This document shows, one piece after another, positions 54,681 through 63,331 of a stretch of DNA of 64,000 bases. Position 1 is the stretch's first letter. The number at the start of each line of letters is the position of its first letter. The notes under the pieces are model-generated. The model was not told where the DNA came from, did no database searches, and saw only the letters and a list, made by a program, of their open reading frames with translations. Source of the DNA: Rahnella aquatilis CIP 78.65 = ATCC 33071. GTDB lineage: Bacteria > Pseudomonadota > Gammaproteobacteria > Enterobacterales > Enterobacteriaceae. The stretch is taken from the NCBI RefSeq assembly GCF_000241955.1, contig NC_016818.1, positions 2,666,001 through 2,730,000 of the forward strand. The letters are read 5' to 3'. A program made the translations under genes and the position numbers.

Positions 54681-55631
54681 TTATTGCAGCAGGGACAGTA
54701 CAGACTGAGGAACCTGGTTAGCTTTCGCCAATACTGAAGTACCGGCCTGCTGCAGGATCTGTGCACGGCTCATGTTGGACACTTCGGTAGAGTAGTCTGC
54801 ATCCTGAATACGGCTACGTGCAGAGGTCAGGTTGTTAACAGTGTTGCTCAGGTTGCTGATAGTCGATTCAAAACGGTTCTGAGAAGCACCCAGAGAAGAA
54901 CGTTGAGTATCCACCGCTTTCAGCGCAGCATCGATATCTGCCAAAGGTTTTGTACCCGCAGCTGCACCAGTTTCGTCAACTTTACCTTTTAAAACGTCAA
55001 AACCAATTGCGCTTACTGTACGGTTATTACCATTGACGGTGTCAGTGCCTGCAACCATTGCTTTGGTATTCAAAGCGGTACCAGCGGTACTGGTACCACC
55101 TGCAGTAATTGCTGAAGCCAGGTTCCAGCCCGCTGCGGAGTTAATATCGATGCCGATTTTTTCGCCATCTTTAGAACCAACCTGGAAATTGTAGGTACTT
55201 GCCGCTGCTGTGGTGTTATCGAGAACTTTAATACCGTTAAAATCGGTTTGTCTTGTAACGCGGTCAACTTCCTGCATACGTTGGTTAACTTCAGACTGGA
55301 TGGAGTCGATGTCTGATGCGGAGTTAGAGCTGTTCTGTGCCTGAACAGTCAGGTCACGAATACGTTGCAAGTTATTGTTGATTTCGCTCAGTGCGCCTTC
55401 AGCAGTCTGTGACAGAGAGATACCGTCGTTGGCGTTACGGGAAGCAACAGTCAGGCCATTGATGTTAGACGTGAAACGGTTGGCAATCGCCTGACCCGCT
55501 GCATCATCTTTTGCGCTGTTGATACGCAGACTAGAAGACAGACGCTCAATGGCGGTGCCCAGGGATGCTTGAGATTTGTTCAGGTTGTTCTGAGTCATCA
55601 GGGACAAGCTGTTAGTGTTGATTACCGCCAT
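54681..55631 (-). CDS. fliC: Flagellin FliC
   Basis: The filament subunit. The conserved N-terminus [41 protein letters not shown] region and C-terminus ([36 protein letters not shown]) form the coiled-coil core that polymerises. The middle is short (316 residues in all), with only a small exposed domain. A sigma-28 promoter lies about 70-100 bases upstream. Confidence 0.97.
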   Translation of the reverse strand: MAVINTNSLSLMTQNNLNKSQASLGTAIERLSSSLRINSAKDDAAGQAIANRFTSNINGLTVASRNANDGISLSQTAEGALSEINNNLQRIRDLTVQAQNSSNSASDIDSIQSEVNQRMQEVDRVTRQTDFNGIKVLDNTTAAASTYNFQVGSKDGEKIGIDINSAAGWNLASAITAGGTSTAGTALNTKAMVAGTDTVNGNNRTVSAIGFDVLKGKVDETGAAAGTKPLADIDAALKAVDTQRSSLGASQNRFESTISNLSNTVNNLTSARSRIQDADYSTEVSNMSRAQILQQAGTSVLAKANQVPQSVLSLLQ

Positions 55632-55702
55632 AGTATGATTTCCTTAAAGTCTGTTAATTAGGTTTAGGCTTTCGGCCTACGGCTTTATCACCGTCCAAAC
55701 TT

Positions 55703-55729
55703 GTATCGGCGCTTACACAGGAACCTTTA
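55703..55729 (-). promoter_or_regulatory. Sigma-28 promoter of fliC
   Basis: TAAA - 15 bases - GCCGATAC matches the consensus TAAA-N15-GCCGATAA except at the last base. Confidence 0.9.
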
Positions 55730-55857
55730 GCCAGAATTTAAAAAAAACGAAAAAAAACGTTCCCCCGTTTTTTCTTTCTTATATAGGGCAAACTAAACCC
55801 GCAAATTACCCCTCATACAGCCAGCTATTCTTGCCATAGAAATTTAGATGCCCGGTA

Positions 55858-55884
55858 TAAACTTTGTGTCATCTTTGCCGATAA
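55858..55884 (+). promoter_or_regulatory. Sigma-28 promoter of fliDST
   Basis: TAAA - 15 bases - GCCGATAA is a full match to the sigma-28 consensus, 35 bases before the fliD start. Confidence 0.92.
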
Positions 55885-55918
55885 CACGAGTAACACCCTT
55901 CTATTTAAGGAATATAAA

Positions 55919-57340
55919 ATGGCTAGCGTAAGTTCACTCGGTGCAGGGACCAGTCTTGATCTCACCAGTTTGATGGATTCATTGACCGCGTCAGAAAATG
56001 CTCGTCTGACTCCATTCACTACTCAGCAAACCTCCTACAAAGCCAAATTAACCTCCTTTGGTATTTTGCAAACGGCGCTTGATAAGCTGAAAACGGCAAC
56101 CACCGCATTACAGTCAGCCGGGACCATTGCCGGTACTGCTATCAGCAGCACAAACACCGCTTTCACTGCGACCTTAGCCAGTGGCACAACGGCACCTGCA
56201 GGTTCATATAATGTAAAAGTGACACAATTGGCTCAGGCACAATCTTTGCTCACGGGATCAGTCAGTAGCGCCACAACCAATGTGGGTACTGCAGGAACGG
56301 CGAGCCGGACAATTACTATCGCGCAAGCAGATAAAACACCGTTAACAGTGACATTGACTGAAGATCAGACCACGCTTACCGGTATTCGCGACGCGATTAA
56401 TGCTAAACAAAGTGGGGTTACCGCCAGCATCATCAAAGCAAACGATAATAGTTACCATCTGGCATTGACTGCGAACGATACGGGTACAGCGAATGCAATG
56501 ACAGTCAGCGTCACTGGTGATGATACGTTGAATCAGTTGATCGGGTATGACGCGACATCTTCCACAAATGGTATGACCGTATCGACTAAAGCTCAGGATG
56601 CTAAGTTTACCGTTAACGATCTCGAAATCACCCGCAGCAGCAATACCGTCACAGATGCGCTGGAAGGACTGACCATAAACCTAAAATCTGTCTCAGCGAG
56701 TACCACGCCAGAGACATTGAGCGTGACAAAAGATACTACGGCAATGAAGGCCGCTATTCAGAATTACGTCGATACTTACAACTCCTTGCAAACGACCATT
56801 GCCAATCAGACAGCTTATACGTCCGTAGCTAAAGGGGCTGACTCGCAAGATTCCGGCAATGGCGCATTGTTTGGCAATGGTACTGTTCGCACAATTGCCA
56901 CACAGGTACGCAGCCAGTTGTCTTCAGTTCAATCCAATTCTGATTACGCCACCCTGGCCAACCTCGGTATTACCCAGGATATCAACGGTAAGTTGCAGGT
57001 AGATAGCACCAAACTCAATACGGCGCTGACCACCAAGCCTGACAGCGTAGTGAGTTTTTTCCAGGGCGACGGTAAAACAACCGGCTTTGGTACTCAGGCC
57101 ACTGCCATGCTGACGAAAATGCTCGATACGACAAACGGCTCCATTCAAAATGCTGAAGACGGTATTAATAAATCGCTGAAAAATATCGCAAATAGCATTA
57201 CATCGACAACAACCAGTATTAACAATAACCTTGCGCTGTATAAAACTCAGTTTACAAATTTATCAGTACTCGTCAATAAACTGACCAGTACAGGTAATTA
57301 CCTGACACAGCAATTTGCATCGTCGGGCTCTTCTTCATAA
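55919..57340 (+). CDS. fliD: Flagellar filament cap protein FliD
   Basis: FliD forms the pentameric cap that folds flagellin at the tip. Coiled N- and C-terminal parts (LDLTSLMDSLTASENARLTPF and LTSTGNYLTQQFASSGSSS) and a Thr/Ser-rich middle are typical. The length of 473 residues is typical of enterobacterial FliD. It starts the fliDST operon. Confidence 0.96.
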   Translation: MASVSSLGAGTSLDLTSLMDSLTASENARLTPFTTQQTSYKAKLTSFGILQTALDKLKTATTALQSAGTIAGTAISSTNTAFTATLASGTTAPAGSYNVKVTQLAQAQSLLTGSVSSATTNVGTAGTASRTITIAQADKTPLTVTLTEDQTTLTGIRDAINAKQSGVTASIIKANDNSYHLALTANDTGTANAMTVSVTGDDTLNQLIGYDATSSTNGMTVSTKAQDAKFTVNDLEITRSSNTVTDALEGLTINLKSVSASTTPETLSVTKDTTAMKAAIQNYVDTYNSLQTTIANQTAYTSVAKGADSQDSGNGALFGNGTVRTIATQVRSQLSSVQSNSDYATLANLGITQDINGKLQVDSTKLNTALTTKPDSVVSFFQGDGKTTGFGTQATAMLTKMLDTTNGSIQNAEDGINKSLKNIANSITSTTTSINNNLALYKTQFTNLSVLVNKLTSTGNYLTQQFASSGSSS

Positions 57341-57349
57341 GGAATGTGT

Positions 57350-57787
57350 ATGTACCAAAATTCAGGAGCAAAAGCCTATGCCCAAATTGGGCTCGAAAGT
57401 GCGGTGATGAGCGCATCGCCGCACCAGTTGGTAGTCATGCTATTTGACGGGGCGCGAAGCGCCCTTATCCGGGCAGGCATTTTTATGCAACAAGGCGATA
57501 TTCCCGGTAAAGGGAATGCTTTATCAAAAGCCATCAACATCATAGATAACGGACTGATAGCCGGTTTAAGTCGCGAAAAAGGTGATCCTGAATTAGTGGA
57601 TAACCTCGAAGCACTTTATTCCTATATGGTCCGCCGTTTATTGCATGCAAATTTACACAACGATCAAGAGGCCATCGCTGAGGTGCTGACCTTGCTTGAA
57701 AATATCGCCGATGCCTGGCGGCAAATCGGCCCAAACTACCACCCGTCGCAGGACCAATATAATGGATCAACATCAGTATCTGGTTAA
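57350..57787 (+). CDS. fliS: Flagellin export chaperone FliS
   Basis: FliS binds the C-terminus of flagellin to stop early polymerisation. AYAQIGLESAVMSASPHQLVVMLFDGARSALIRA is the family signature. I chose the second ATG (57350), since AAGGA lies six bases upstream of it and abuts the first. It overlaps fliT by 26 bases. Confidence 0.96.
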   Translation: MYQNSGAKAYAQIGLESAVMSASPHQLVVMLFDGARSALIRAGIFMQQGDIPGKGNALSKAINIIDNGLIAGLSREKGDPELVDNLEALYSYMVRRLLHANLHNDQEAIAEVLTLLENIADAWRQIGPNYHPSQDQYNGSTSVSG

Positions 57788-58124
57788 TGAATATCAACTG
57801 ATCCTGTCTTTAAGCGAGCAGATGTTGCGGCTGGCGAGAGAGGAAAAATGGGATGAGCTGGTTGAGCTCGAAGTCAGTTACGTGAAAGCCGTCGAAGCCA
57901 CCACCTTGTTACCGATGTCAGAACAGACATCGGTAATGATTCAGAATGATATCCGCCGTTATTTGCGCCTTATTCTGGATAATGAAAATACGATTAAAAC
58001 ATTATTACAGGCCCGGATGAATCAACTCACCGAGCTGATTGGTCAGTCGTCCCGACAACAACAAGTGAATACGACTTACGGAAAGATTGACCTCCGTTCG
58101 ATTGCCTTTGGCGATCGCCAATAA
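57762..58124 (+). CDS. fliT: Flagellar chaperone and regulator FliT
   Basis: FliT chaperones FliD and inhibits FlhDC when free. It is an all-helical protein of 120 residues. The start MDQHQYLVNEYQLILSLSEQM has AGGA eight bases upstream. The frame upstream of 57762 lies within fliS. Confidence 0.93.
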   Translation: MDQHQYLVNEYQLILSLSEQMLRLAREEKWDELVELEVSYVKAVEATTLLPMSEQTSVMIQNDIRRYLRLILDNENTIKTLLQARMNQLTELIGQSSRQQQVNTTYGKIDLRSIAFGDRQ

Positions 58125-58335
58125 TAATTATTTTTTGTTTGTTTTTTTTCCAATATTTCTTGTGCAAAAATAAGCTTTCAGAGGCAGAGAGCGCCTGGCT
58201 GCCAGGGCTGGTTCTCTCTGCCTTGTCCCATAATTTATATGCATCAACCGGCAGCCTGTTTGTATTCGCAAAGCGGGAATTTTTTATCAGGCAGCACACC
58301 ACAGGTTGCCGTCGTCATTTTCGGGCATCATCATC

Positions 58336-59190
58336 ATGGTTCGTAAAATAAAAGTGACTCCAGGGATAGGAACCATTTCTCTGCTTATTCAGCATAGTGA
58401 ACTTTTTATTCATGATGTTTATATTGATAAGCCACAACTGGTCCTCATTCAGAACGGAAGCCTCTCAATTACGGATCAGACACAGCAAATTACATTGCAG
58501 ACTGGCGAAATGCTGGTGCTTAACAGCGGGCAAACGCTGAGCCTGACTCACCATTTATCCGGAAATGGCCCTTTCAGCTGTGCCATCATGGCCTGGGATC
58601 ACCAGTTGCTCAGTGATGCGGGCCTGCACGCTACCGGCTTCAGCCCGCCGCTTATTGCTGTTGATACCCTGCAAGTTATTCCGCACATCCCCGGCGCGTT
58701 CAAACAAAGTTTTACCGACACTCACTCCGCCATTCTCTGGCACCACGGCCTGCCCGCACCGATAACCCGTCACCGCATGCTCGAACAGTTACTCTGGCTG
58801 TCACAGTTGGGTGTCCGTTATTCCGTACAACGCAGTGAAAGTGTGACAGAGAACGTGCGTGAATTATTAGTCAATAATCTGCATAAATCATTTACCGCCG
58901 CCGAAGTGGCAGAAAAGTTGATGATGAATGAAGTGATGCTGCGCAGACGTCTGGCGGGCGAGAATTGTGTGCTGCGAAACCTGATGATCGATGTGCGCAT
59001 GACCCACGCCCTGCGGCTGCTGCAATGTACCGATCTGGCGATTTCACATATTGCGCATCAGGTGGGCTATGAAAGCGGCTCACGTTTTGCCGAGCGTTTC
59101 CGCAAACGTTTTGGATTTGCCCCTACCGCCATTCGCGGCCATTTACGCCCCCTTTCCGCTCCTGCGCCGCTCACAATCGACGACATATAA
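58336..59190 (+). CDS. AraC family transcriptional regulator
   Basis: Residues ~170-275 are an AraC/XylS double helix-turn-helix (SFTAAEVAEKLMMNEVMLRRRLAGE; LLQCTDLAISHIAHQVGYESGSRFAERFRKRFG). The N-terminal half is a weakly conserved cupin-like effector domain. It matches RhaS/GadX-like lengths (284 residues), but no exact relative is recognised. It follows fliT by 211 bases on the same strand without a visible terminator, so it could be part of, or regulate, the flagellar regulon. The start is uncertain; an upstream TTG at 58306 is possible. Confidence 0.85.
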   Translation: MVRKIKVTPGIGTISLLIQHSELFIHDVYIDKPQLVLIQNGSLSITDQTQQITLQTGEMLVLNSGQTLSLTHHLSGNGPFSCAIMAWDHQLLSDAGLHATGFSPPLIAVDTLQVIPHIPGAFKQSFTDTHSAILWHHGLPAPITRHRMLEQLLWLSQLGVRYSVQRSESVTENVRELLVNNLHKSFTAAEVAEKLMMNEVMLRRRLAGENCVLRNLMIDVRMTHALRLLQCTDLAISHIAHQVGYESGSRFAERFRKRFGFAPTAIRGHLRPLSAPAPLTIDDI

Positions 59191-59308
59191 CAACTCACGC
59201 CAAACTGACACAATACAAAACCTTGAGTAACATCACACAATATTTGATTACCAGATGTTAACGGAATATCATACACGCCGTTATTTTATTCATGGTCAGA
59301 GGTTGGTT

Positions 59309-59485
59309 GTGCACGTTTGGTGGGAAGTGATTAAAACGATTTACTGGGGCGGACTGGGCATTGCGGTGCTGTTCACCTTACTGGTGAGCCGCGATACAAT
59401 AAAAATAAGACTGTTAACCTCCGGCATTATCGGATTTACCTGGCCGATGAGTCTGCCGGTCGTCCTTCTCTTCTCTCTGTTCTGA
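59309..59485 (+). CDS. GhoT/OrtT-type small membrane toxin
   Basis: A 58-residue inner-membrane peptide with two hydrophobic segments. The C-terminus GFTWPMSLPVVLLFSLF is the hallmark of GhoT/OrtT toxins, which lower membrane potential and slow growth. I chose the GTG at 59309, with GAGG eight bases upstream; the ATG 54 bases earlier would add a charged tail unlike the family. No ghoS-type antitoxin gene is next to it, so it is likely an orphan of the OrtT type. Confidence 0.75.
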   Translation: MHVWWEVIKTIYWGGLGIAVLFTLLVSRDTIKIRLLTSGIIGFTWPMSLPVVLLFSLF

Positions 59486-59514
59486 GTTTGCCTATACTCA
59501 ATGCCCCCGGAATG

Positions 59515-59547
59515 TAAAAAACCCGGCCTGCTGACCGGGTTTTTTCA
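59515..59547. terminator. Bidirectional terminator
   Basis: AAAAAACCCGG and CCGGGTTTTTT form a symmetric stem and can end both the toxin gene and the yqaE-type gene. Confidence 0.88.
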
Positions 59548-59562
59548 CTGAAATTCAATGTG

Positions 59563-59721
59563 TTATTTGCGGGTCTGCACCCAAAATCCGTGGATTAAAC
59601 CCGGCAGGTAACCACAAAGTGTCAGAATAATGTTCAGCAGAAACGCACCGCCGAAACCGTTACCTATCAATACGCCCAATGGCGGCACAAGAATTGTGAT
59701 CAATACTCTCCAGAATCCCAT
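59563..59721 (-). CDS. Pmp3/YqaE family small membrane protein
   Basis: A 52-residue protolipid-type membrane protein. ILVPPLGVLIGNGFGGAFLLNIILT and LCGYLPGLIHGFWV are the family hallmarks, with two hydrophobic helices. Members are linked to salt and membrane stress. The ATG at 59721 has GGGAG nine bases upstream. Confidence 0.9.
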   Translation of the reverse strand: MGFWRVLITILVPPLGVLIGNGFGGAFLLNIILTLCGYLPGLIHGFWVQTRK

Positions 59722-59804
59722 CTTACTCTCCCTTTGTTTATCATTGCCTTGTTTATCATAGAGAATGATAGCGCAGGAGAAATGAAACGGGCATCAGATG
59801 AAAC

Positions 59805-60059
59805 CTAATTGATCAGCTCCAGCATGATCTCGACATCCCGTCGCGCTTTTTCCAGCATTTCAGTATCGCCATTGCGGTGTTCAGCATCTGACACCTGATG
59901 GATCTGCCGCATCTGCCATCTCACCTGAGTCTTTTGTTCTTCCGTCATACTACGACACATCACAATGATAAAGTTTCGCAGCATCATTTGTTGCATGGCA
60001 GTTTCTTCGGCGTGCTTGTTGACCGACATGACCAAATCTATAACATGTTTTTCTGCCAT
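59805..60059 (-). CDS. Small helical protein of unknown function
   Basis: An 84-residue, mostly helical protein rich in Met, Gln and charged residues, with MTEEQKTQVRWQMRQIHQVSDAEHR in its centre. AGGA lies eight bases before the ATG. No family is recognised; it is the kind of small protein often found near flagellar genes in enterobacteria. Confidence 0.7.
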   Translation of the reverse strand: MAEKHVIDLVMSVNKHAEETAMQQMMLRNFIIVMCRSMTEEQKTQVRWQMRQIHQVSDAEHRNGDTEMLEKARRDVEIMLELIN

Positions 60060-60184
60060 TGCAGGTTCCTGCGGGAGTGGGATAGTCAGGCCAGACTAAC
60101 ATGGGCTGGCAACCGCTGATGGCGACAGTTGATAGGATTAACGCCGCTATTTCTGCGCGTAGAATTTACCCGGACATCCAGATT

Positions 60185-60622
60185 ATGTTTTCCATCGATC
60201 ATGTTTTTAAGCGACTGGCCGCTTCACCTTTCCGTCAGCGTTTCCATCTCGGCGCAAAAGAGTACCGGTACTGTCAGGATAAAGGACCGGAGACGGTCAG
60301 CCAGCACGCAGCCGATTTTATTGCCCGGCGCCTGGCCCCGTCAGAACCGGAACAGGACGGAAAACAAACGCCAATGCGCGGTCACCCGGTGTTTATTGCT
60401 CAACATGCGACGGCCACCTGCTGTCGCGGCTGTCTGGAAAAATGGCACCACATACCCGCACATACGGCTATGACACCTGAACAGCAGGAATATGCAGTGA
60501 GAGTGATTTTGCACTGGCTTCATCAGGAAATGCAGCGTCCCGCTCCGGTCGCTAAAGAACGAAAATCCAATAAAAAAATCTCAGACATCCCGGATGAGGC
60601 ACAACAGCTGAATTTGTTGTAA
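60185..60622 (+). CDS. DUF4186 family protein
   Basis: A 145-residue cytoplasmic protein. RGHPVFIAQHATATCCRGCLEKWHHIP, with three Cys and two His, looks like a metal-binding or catalytic core and is the DUF4186 signature. Residues near 30-60 (FHLGAKEYRYCQDKGPETV) and DFIARRLAPSEPEQDGKQTPM also match. I chose the ATG at 60185 (MFSIDHVFKRL), as the family starts there. The function is unknown. Confidence 0.85.
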   Translation: MFSIDHVFKRLAASPFRQRFHLGAKEYRYCQDKGPETVSQHAADFIARRLAPSEPEQDGKQTPMRGHPVFIAQHATATCCRGCLEKWHHIPAHTAMTPEQQEYAVRVILHWLHQEMQRPAPVAKERKSNKKISDIPDEAQQLNLL

Positions 60623-60860
60623 GAGGCGCATCACACGCGTTAAAAAATAAAAAGTGATAATCGTCACGTTTTACCTGCTTTTACATACCTAACCGCGATC
60701 CTACTCTATAATTTTAGAGAAATAAGAATTGTGCGACGGGTTGCCTTCATCACACCCTTTGAAGTTTTTCTTTTGCAGTCTTTCGGATGAGCTTTTCCAG
60801 GTGAAACGAGTATTACACTTGTTGTCAGGATAATTGCCCGTATTGGGAAAAGGAGGATGC

Positions 60861-61136
60861 ATGTCTGAGTATCATTATTTACTGGTTGGCGGAAGCCGCA
60901 ACGGACAACGGCATGTTGATAAACAACATCAGTTTTCGTTGTGCTTTTGGGAAGACGCAGCACAGAACGCGGAACGCGAGTTTTATGGTAAACGTAACGA
61001 ACGCTACAAAGTGAATCCGGAAAAGGGCGCAGACGGGAACTGGTATCTCGTGGGCTATTGTGGCAACTGTTCGAAAATTAAAGCCGACGAGTTAACCTCT
61101 CAGGCGCTCACCAAGCATGTGAAACCCCTGATGTAA
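60861..61136 (+). CDS. Small conserved-looking protein, unknown
   Basis: A 91-residue protein starting MSEYHYLLVGGSRNGQRH with AGGAGG seven bases upstream. It contains YLVGYCGNC, a Cys pair that could bind a metal. It is followed by a strong terminator. I do not recognise its family. Confidence 0.75.
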   Translation: MSEYHYLLVGGSRNGQRHVDKQHQFSLCFWEDAAQNAEREFYGKRNERYKVNPEKGADGNWYLVGYCGNCSKIKADELTSQALTKHVKPLM

Positions 61137-61156
61137 AAATTGTTTTTTGATAGCCA

Positions 61157-61186
61157 TAAACCCCGCCCTTAACGCGGGGTTTTGTT
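61157..61186 (+). terminator. Terminator
   Basis: AAACCCCGC and GCGGGGTTTT form a stem with a short loop, followed by GTTTT. It ends the upstream gene. Confidence 0.88.
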
Positions 61187-61203
61187 TTCAGGAACAAAGA
61201 TCC

Positions 61204-61473
61204 TCAGGCCGCCATCCCCTGAATGTTTCGGGCAAAAAATGCGACATGCCCTCCCAGCGTAAAATGCGCTTCGTGATGCCCAAGACGGCCGAGAGGCGCG
61301 ATACGCACGATTTCACCTTCAAATTCGCCATCCTGAATACGGGTGATCGCCACATCCAGCTGATAGCTGGCCGGATGCACGCCCACCGGAAACGTGAGCA
61401 ACTTGATCCTGTCACCCACCTCAAACCGGGTAAGCAGCGGCAGAGGTGCCTGTTCAAATAGGTCCTGATCCAT
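61204..61473 (-). CDS. Small protein of unknown function (beta-rich)
   Basis: An 89-residue protein, likely beta-rich (FEVGDRIKLLTFPVGVHPASYQLDVAITRIQDGEFEGEIVRI). AAGGAG lies six bases before the ATG. No family is recognised with confidence. Confidence 0.7.
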   Translation of the reverse strand: MDQDLFEQAPLPLLTRFEVGDRIKLLTFPVGVHPASYQLDVAITRIQDGEFEGEIVRIAPLGRLGHHEAHFTLGGHVAFFARNIQGMAA

Positions 61474-61631
61474 ATGTGACTCCTTGTTTTTCAGTGGGAT
61501 TCATTAGAGGATAGAATATGTTGCCGCGCCCTGCCGGATACCGGCGTGAAGCACTTCTCTCTTTCAACATTTATATTGCGCAAGAGCTGGCATAACTGCC
61601 TTTTGCCACCCGAAAATCATAAGGATCCCCC

Positions 61632-61832
61632 GTGAAAAAATTGACGCCACAGCAATGCATCATACTGACCGGATTTACCGGCATTCTGCATGGCGAATTT
61701 GAGTGGTTTCACGAAGATTTGGAGAAGCGACTGGGTCGTGAAGTTCAGACCTCAGAACTGGGATACCCGGAGTTTATGCAAGCATGCCGCCGTCTGTACG
61801 AAGAAGAGTTTAACAACCTGATGCCGGACTAA
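61632..61832 (+). CDS. Small phage-like protein
   Basis: A 66-residue acidic protein (GFTGILHGEFEWFHEDLEKRLGREVQTSELGYPEF). The GTG at 61632 has AAGGA upstream. It resembles small proteins carried by lambdoid phages, from memory of style only. A terminator follows it. Confidence 0.65.
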   Translation: MKKLTPQQCIILTGFTGILHGEFEWFHEDLEKRLGREVQTSELGYPEFMQACRRLYEEEFNNLMPD

Positions 61833-61842
61833 AAAAGAAAAA

Positions 61843-61870
61843 CCGGGCAACAGCATTGCCCGGTTTCCTG
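61843..61870 (+). terminator. Terminator
   Basis: AAACCGGGCAA and TTGCCCGGTTT form a perfect stem around CAGCA. Confidence 0.85.
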
Positions 61871-61898
61871 AGTTCATCGCTATTGAACACACTGATCA

Positions 61899-62072
61899 CT
61901 AAGGCTTCACGATACCTCGGATAAAGTTTTCATTCACTCTGATCACATTACCCGTTTCAACATTAATGACCTGATACTGCACTGGCTTTACCTCATCCAG
62001 AACAGTGATAACTTCAAATAAACCTGGTGTAAAAGTAAGCGTGACAAAAACGCCAACAGGATAGACAGCCAT
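61899..62072 (-). CDS. Short 57-residue protein
   Basis: A 57-residue frame (MAVYPVGVFVTLTFTPGLFEV...) starts at 62072 with AAAGGA eight bases upstream. It is probably a small soluble beta-rich protein. No family is recognised. Confidence 0.55.
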   Translation of the reverse strand: MAVYPVGVFVTLTFTPGLFEVITVLDEVKPVQYQVINVETGNVIRVNENFIRGIVKP

Positions 62073-62403
62073 AATTTTATCCTTTCAATCAATCTCTTAT
62101 AATATACTTCCTTTCCCCCGGTGCGATCATACGCAAAGTATTAATCACTTTATGTTATTTCAGTTTATACATTAATCACTCCGGATGAATGTTACATAAA
62201 AGAAATACAGACCATGTATAAAATGAAGCGGAGTCGCGTAAAATCAGATAACTCTGACAGACGTCTCAGGAATATAATTAAATTTTACACTCTTCTTACA
62301 CTACTACGCCTTTCCGGCCACACTTCTGCCTGCCAGTCCCTTGTTTTCGCGGTAATTTACGTTAAAAATATAAATCCATTTTGTTATATTGAGAGCGCGC
62401 GCT
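62073..62403. other. A/T-rich gap
   Basis: This 331-base stretch before the acetyltransferase gene is A/T-rich. The one open frame in it has a basic, low-complexity start and no ribosome site, and was not accepted. No other feature is seen. Confidence 0.5.
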
Positions 62404-62868
62404 GTGAGTGCCCAGATTTTTGAAACCGATGCGGCTCATCCGCATCTGACACGACTGATTGCTGAGCTGGATGCTTATCAATACCCGCTCTATCCGCCGG
62501 AATCATTTCAGGGAATTAACATCACTGAACTTGATGAAGGTGAGATCACGTGTTTTATGGCGAGAGTCGATGATGACTGGGCCGGTTGCGCCTGTCTGTT
62601 TATCACAAAACATGGCCTCGCGGAAATGAAACGGGTTTATGTGAATCCACTGTTTCGCGGTCAGGGCATTGCCTCATCACTGATTGCCGCAATGGAAAAG
62701 AAACTGAAAGCGTTGGGGCATAAAGAACTTTTTCTGGAAACGGGTGTGTTTCAGGAAAAAGCGATCACGCTGTATGAAAAACTGGGTTATTGCCGGACAG
62801 AGGCGTTTGGCGACTATGCCCTGGCCCCGGATCCGCTGAGTGTTTATATGATGAAAGCGATGAGGTAA
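62404..62868 (+). CDS. GNAT family N-acetyltransferase
   Basis: An acetyl-CoA-dependent acetyltransferase of about 154 residues. Motif A reads RVYVNPLFRGQGIASSLIAAMEKKLKALG, with the RGQGIA pyrophosphate loop. AITLYEKLGYCRTEAFGDY follows. The GTG at 62404 is a modest start choice; an upstream codon at 62389 is possible. The substrate is unknown. A strong hairpin lies downstream. Confidence 0.88.
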   Translation: MSAQIFETDAAHPHLTRLIAELDAYQYPLYPPESFQGINITELDEGEITCFMARVDDDWAGCACLFITKHGLAEMKRVYVNPLFRGQGIASSLIAAMEKKLKALGHKELFLETGVFQEKAITLYEKLGYCRTEAFGDYALAPDPLSVYMMKAMR

Positions 62869-62900
62869 TACGCGGAAAAGGCAGAAGTGGCAATAAACAC

Positions 62901-62934
62901 CTCCATAACGTTGTCTTCTGACAGGGTTATGGAG
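62901..62934. terminator. Hairpin between convergent genes
   Basis: CTCCATAAC and GTTATGGAG form a perfect 9-bp stem with a 16-base loop. It has no T-run; termination is possible but unproven. Confidence 0.45.
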
Positions 62935-62947
62935 ATGCAAAAAGCGG

Positions 62948-63187
62948 TTACATCAGAACGTTGCTTTTTGTTGCAGTCTGGTCGTTCGGTGGAATGACCC
63001 ATTTTTTAAGTGTGATGATAAAGAAATTTTTACCCTTGGTGATTTTCGCACCGCGGTCACCACATTCCAGCGCAAGTTTAAAAAACTCATCACTGTTAAT
63101 ATTAAAAGCCAGTTCGACTTTTTTCACCATACCGGAATTAAGCAGATCTTCAGCTTCGTGCAAGGATTTGGCCTGAATAACTGACAT
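62948..63187 (-). CDS. Small protein of unknown function
   Basis: A 79-residue protein (MSVIQAKSLHEAEDLLNSGMVKKVELAFN...). GAGG lies six bases before the ATG. It shows alternating helix and strand patterns and no signal. No family is recognised. Confidence 0.7.
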   Translation of the reverse strand: MSVIQAKSLHEAEDLLNSGMVKKVELAFNINSDEFFKLALECGDRGAKITKGKNFFIITLKKWVIPPNDQTATKSNVLM

Positions 63188-63331
63188 AACTACCTCGTGA
63201 GATCGGAAAGGATTGTGTTAGCTTCCGCATCTTATTTCACTTTTGTTTCGATATTATGACAGTCTTATGAATATTAAGAATTTTGCCATGACAGTGCCCG
63301 GAAGTTAACCAATTTGCGTTGCCAGTCACCT

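Noticed and set aside
54560..54766. 68-residue frame across the fliC terminator
   Set aside because: It runs through a strong terminator hairpin and into fliC in another frame.
62214..62423. 69-residue frame before the GNAT gene
   Set aside because: It has no ribosome site, overlaps the GNAT start and has low-complexity basic sequence.
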